Part shown: positions 59,992 through 64,000 of the stretch, in pieces
Layout of the letters: each line of letters begins with the position of its first letter
Position numbering within the stretch: position 1 is the first letter of the stretch
NCBI GenBank assembly: GCA_037974665.1
Contig: CM075764.1
Coordinates: 83,413,825 to 83,477,824 of the forward strand
Source: Ehretia macrophylla
Lineage: Eukaryota; Streptophyta; Magnoliopsida; Boraginales; Ehretiaceae
Length of the DNA stretch: 64,000 bases
Direction of reading: 5' to 3'
Notes under the pieces: model-generated
The model's input: the letters and a program-made list of their open reading frames with translations, nothing else
What the model was told of the DNA's origin: nothing
Databases searched by the model: none
Program-made: the position numbers and the translations under genes

Positions 59992-61478
59992 CATATAACA
60001 TATACATATATGCTAGCATATCCATTATATCTATCATATATGTAGTATTCAATGTTAGCCATTGATTCAAATTGGTAGGTAGACAAGATGATGTGGCTAA
60101 ATATAGTCCATCCTAAGTGCTCTTTACCTTTTTGGAAGTCATACATACATATATACATATCATATACATGCCATATTAATCTTCTAACTACAAGATAAAT
60201 TAATTAAGCTAATCTCCATTAGTTTAATTAATTATGAAAATAACCTTTCCATATTTGCACATTGACCCCATAATTTACAATTAATTATATATTGACCCCA
60301 CTAACTATTAATGGTCAATTATACTATTGTTAACTCCTTAACAATATAAGAGAAATAAAACATAATTGTTAACTCTTTAACAATCAAAGAGAAACAACAT
60401 TCAAGCTCAATAGCAAAACCATTCACGAGTGTTTTATTGTGTGTGACTTTCTAGATTTATAGTCATATAGCAATGAGGGAACATTAAACATTTTTAATCT
60501 ATTTTGAGAATATCTCCCGTCATTCTCAAAATACCCTCAAGTTCTAGGTTGACGTCTAGCAACGTACCTAGACAATTTATAAGGCAATGAAATCCAGTTC
60601 AAGTGAATTCATTCATAGTCACCGATTACCGTGCAATTTGATCCTTCCATTAATTGTCCCGTCGAGCAAGAACCATGATACGACTAAGTTCATACACTCA
60701 ATACTATACTAAGATCCAAATGGTGGAATAAGGGATAACAGAGGGAAAAACACATTTCCATCATTCATGCATTGGCCAAGGACTTCCTCATTCGACTACC
60801 AAAGCTAGAGCGCATAGGACATCGCCTCACACCGGAGGTTAATGGTTTTTATCTTGACAACTACCTGTCAATCACTATACCGGACGAATGATACTACAAG
60901 AGGCCGTAACTTGTCTCGATTTAACGAAGACAAGTATTGTCCAAGTGCAAGTATTAAACTCTGATACATATGACACCCATAATGTCTCAAGTCAAATGAT
61001 TATTTGCACAACAACAACGAATAACAAATTATTAATTCAAAGTCACGTAATTTGTTATTCACATCACATTCAGTGATTTATTCCACTGATAATCATTCAC
61101 ATGTTTGTTAATCGCATTCTATGCTATTATGGCATGTAGCTCTCCATCCTTTATCATTAATATTCATATGTTGATCAAATGTAACAACACATGTGATTGT
61201 GCATAATAGATTATTGGAGTCCCGATCAAATAATCTAAGGACTATGAATATTTTAAGTATTTACCATAATAAAGAGATATGCCAACACATTCTAAACCTT
61301 TTTAGAATACATCTCTTTAATGAAAATACAAGGGACTCATTCATATACAGAAAGAGGGATAATATGAATGTCAATAATATGTCAATATGTAAACAAACAC
61401 ATTGACAACAATACAAGTTAATGTCAAAATGCCCAAAATAGGTCATCCAACTATATAGCATTAAACATATCTCTAACA

Positions 61479-64000
61479 ATCTCCCACTGGCACTAATGCT
61501 ATGTAACATAGTATTAGCACAACATACAATGATATCTCATATCCATCTTCTGAACATGATAACCTAGCTTTGGCCAATTCATAGCTATGGTAAGTGGGTT
61601 AGCTACATAAATAAATATGGCTATTTTCTGCAAAAACATATCAACATATGCATATAGGCTACAAACACAAAATATGAAGATGGAAACACTTTTCCAAGTG
61701 TTTGGACATACTGTGAGACCCTAGTTCCATAAGCTTGTGCAGTAACTCCATTATAGTCGTAATACAAAAGCATCACAACTAAATGGTAGGAACCATTATC
61801 AATTCGTATGATTACCTTAATCCAAACAACTTCTTTTGCAACATCAAATATTACAAAAGATACTAGATTTGTAATAGAATATACTGCTCATTCTAAACAT
61901 TTCTAACTAACTGTGTTCCTACTATAAATAAACATGAACCCCAAATTAGACATTCTATTATCAATTTCATATAAAAATCTGAATTAGTAAATCTGTCATC
62001 ACGGAGTTTAACACCTCCATAAACCAAAATATATCTTTAATGTTTCTCAAGTACTTCAGAATATATTCTAGTACTATCCAACATTTTCAATCTGGATAGG
62101 ATTGACATTTACTCGTAACACTTTACAGCTTGCGTAATGTCAAGCTTCGTTCATAATATAGCAAATATGAAGTTACTATTGCCGGAGCATAAGATGACTT
62201 CATCACAAATTTGCTATGCTACTAGAGTTTCTCGAAAGATATTCTTCAGAGATGGATTCATTGTCTCAAAGACAATAATTCTTTCTTTGAATTCTTTTCA
62301 AAAATCCATCTTGAACACCTTCAAGATCACTCTATACAATCTTTGGAATATGTCAAGTAATCTCTTCGTACTATCACCATAGTTACGAATTCCCGAGATA
62401 CTATCGACATCTTCCATATGGAGAACATTTAATATAACTAGACTTTAATTGACATCACATCACCTATATCATCAACTGTGATAGACTAGTCATCAATATA
62501 CAGTTTAATAAAAGTGGCTGCATTCCCACTAACTGTTCTGCAATCACAAGGTTCATTCAAGTTCTTAATGAAATCAAACTCCTTTATTTCATTTGAATTG
62601 GACGCAACAATTCCAAAAAATTTACTTAAAGTCCACAAGTGGATCTCTTAAGTATGGACACACTACTAATATACATGGATTCAAATCAAAATGATCTATA
62701 TGGATATCTTCCAAAAGATGTCCATTAAGAACAAAAATATTGAATACTAGATATAGTATACACAATGTGCTATAATGACTAGCATAGAATGACTAGACTT
62801 AAGCAAAACAATTGGTAAAAGACTTAATCATTGACAACCTTTTGTCATTAATGATACTTTTAGAAACCAATCTAGCTATAAAAGGACACTACCCTTGTCC
62901 ATTAACTTCAACCTTTCTCTTGAAAATTCAATATCTAGATAAAGTTGAAACATATGGAATCTAATTATTATGCATTAAATTAAAGCATTTCTTCGAGTAG
63001 ATATCACATATCAATTCTTCACAAATCATAGGATCATCATCTCAAAGACACAAACAACTTTTGTGCATTCTAAAGAAGATATCCCTATATTCTTTAAAGG
63101 ATGAGATATACTAGGTTTACAAAGATCTTGTATGATGACACTCCGGATCAAATTGAATAGATTCAACTCTTAGGTTTAGGTGATTTCGTAGATTAGAGGA
63201 TACTTCCTCAATTTCCATTTAGTTTAGAATACTATATCTTCTTGAACAAAATATTTTCTTCAAGAAAGATTACATTCTAACTGATCAATACACTTTGATC
63301 ATTGAAATAGAAATCATATCCTATAAGACAAGGACATAACACAAAATTACCTTTAACCTAAACTCCTATATGTCCTAATAAAACAATTTCAATAAAAGTA
63401 GGACAATCTGAAAATTAATACATTTAATATTTGGTTGTTTTCCAAACTCATTTCATATATAAAGTCCTAGGAAAGACAATAGTGGGAATCTTCTATTCAG
63501 CTAAAATAAGGAAGTATAACTCACAAATAAATAGTGTGATTAGATAAACCAATCAACATTTGTACTAAGTCAAACAAAGCACAATTTCTTCACTAAGAAA
63601 CTCCTATTTAATTATGGCACACCGGGCATTATTAATTACGATACAATACCAAAATTTTGAGATATTCATCCAAATAGTACTTAAGTATTTCAGAATCATG
63701 ATCACACTATAAAGCATCAATATTTTTTCCTACAAAGGTTTTCTACTTTAGTCTAATACTATTTGAACTTTTCAAAAGGATTTAGACACTTACTTCACCA
63801 AAAACATACAACCTTATTATGACAATCATAAGCTCAGATATATAGAGGAGAAAATAATGTTCCAGCTAATTCATAAAAAGCCCTTATACATCAACATGTA
63901 CAAATCCAAAGAATCTAGTAGCTCTAACCCTTTAAAACACCAAGGGTGACTTGGTTACCTATCCAATAAATAAGATGCACAAGTCGGTTCAAAAACCAAC
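61479..64000 (-). pseudogene. copia pol fossil, minus strand, running off the window
   Basis: Upstream, in minus orientation, of the LTR at 57161-61478. An RT block is readable near 62490-62610 as FDFIKNLNEPCDCRTVSGN followed by FIKLYIDD (RT active-site equivalent). The remaining sequence is a heavily decayed RT and integrase region. It has many breaks. The 5' part and 5' LTR must lie beyond 64000. Confidence 0.7.

Larger units (their letters stand above)
57161..61478 (-). mobile_element. Ty1/copia LTR, minus strand, split by a solo LTR
   Basis: The LTR start on the minus strand (TGTTAGAGATATG) lies at 61478. It is preceded by the purine tract, seen in reverse as CTCCCACT at 61481-61488. The other end is near 57161 (TGATATTAAAGG, uncertain by about 20 bases). 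Without the 2.3-kb insertion the LTR is about 2 kb, comparable with the copia LTRs at 15677 and 26668. Fossil. Confidence 0.7.

Noticed and set aside
1-64000. CRISPR arrays, bacterial operons, ribosomal RNA genes
   Set aside because: No regularly spaced repeats with unique spacers, no ribosome-binding-site-led gene clusters and no rRNA-like sequence. The window is plant nuclear DNA.

Overview
This looks like nuclear DNA from a flowering plant, most likely a eudicot. It is AT-rich, it carries two intron-containing genes for chloroplast-targeted proteins, and nearly everything else is plant-type transposable elements nested inside each other. I made all calls by eye from the sequence and ran no database search.

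Layout. Bases 1-8245 hold the 5' part of a minus-strand host gene for a thylakoid-type rhodanese-like protein of the At3g59780 / calcium-sensing-receptor (CaS) class. I could follow eight exons with matching phases. The 3' end is not in the window. Its introns contain a LINE tail, a 1.04-kb Tourist/Harbinger-type element, a 23-base C run and a decayed inverted-repeat element. Bases 8246-15676 hold an inverted-repeat MITE, a decayed hAT transposase, a copia-type LTR fragment and a minus-strand LINE that was later split by a 1.4-kb solo LTR and a 0.4-kb MITE. Bases 15677-30540 are Ty1/copia DNA: an older element and a later, related one with 1.65-1.86-kb LTRs, itself interrupted by Ty3/gypsy-derived DNA. 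Bases 30541 to about 43550 are a minus-strand copia element. Its gag region was hit twice at the same 5-bp site (a 583-bp TRIM and a 2.5-kb solo LTR), its leader was hit by another 2.4-kb solo LTR, and the leader carries two tandem arrays.

Bases 43550-47596 form a less crowded stretch. It has simple repeats, a 1-kb fold-back element and the second host gene (46324-47031, plus strand, two exons, 126 residues). The encoded protein looks chloroplast-targeted, with a twin-arginine thylakoid signal. Bases 47597-52582 are a Tat-type gypsy with a shorter gypsy inserted in it. Bases 52583 to about 57120 are a nearly complete minus-strand LINE ORF2. Bases 57161-64000 are a minus-strand copia whose LTR is split by a third solo LTR of the same family as the other two.

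The two host genes are independent of each other. I see no operon-like system. The more unusual signals are two GC-AG introns in one gene, three copies of GTAGG flanking two different LTR insertions, a gypsy pol fragment between 38-bp direct repeats, retroelement-borne tandem arrays, and a twin-arginine codon pair interrupted by an intron.
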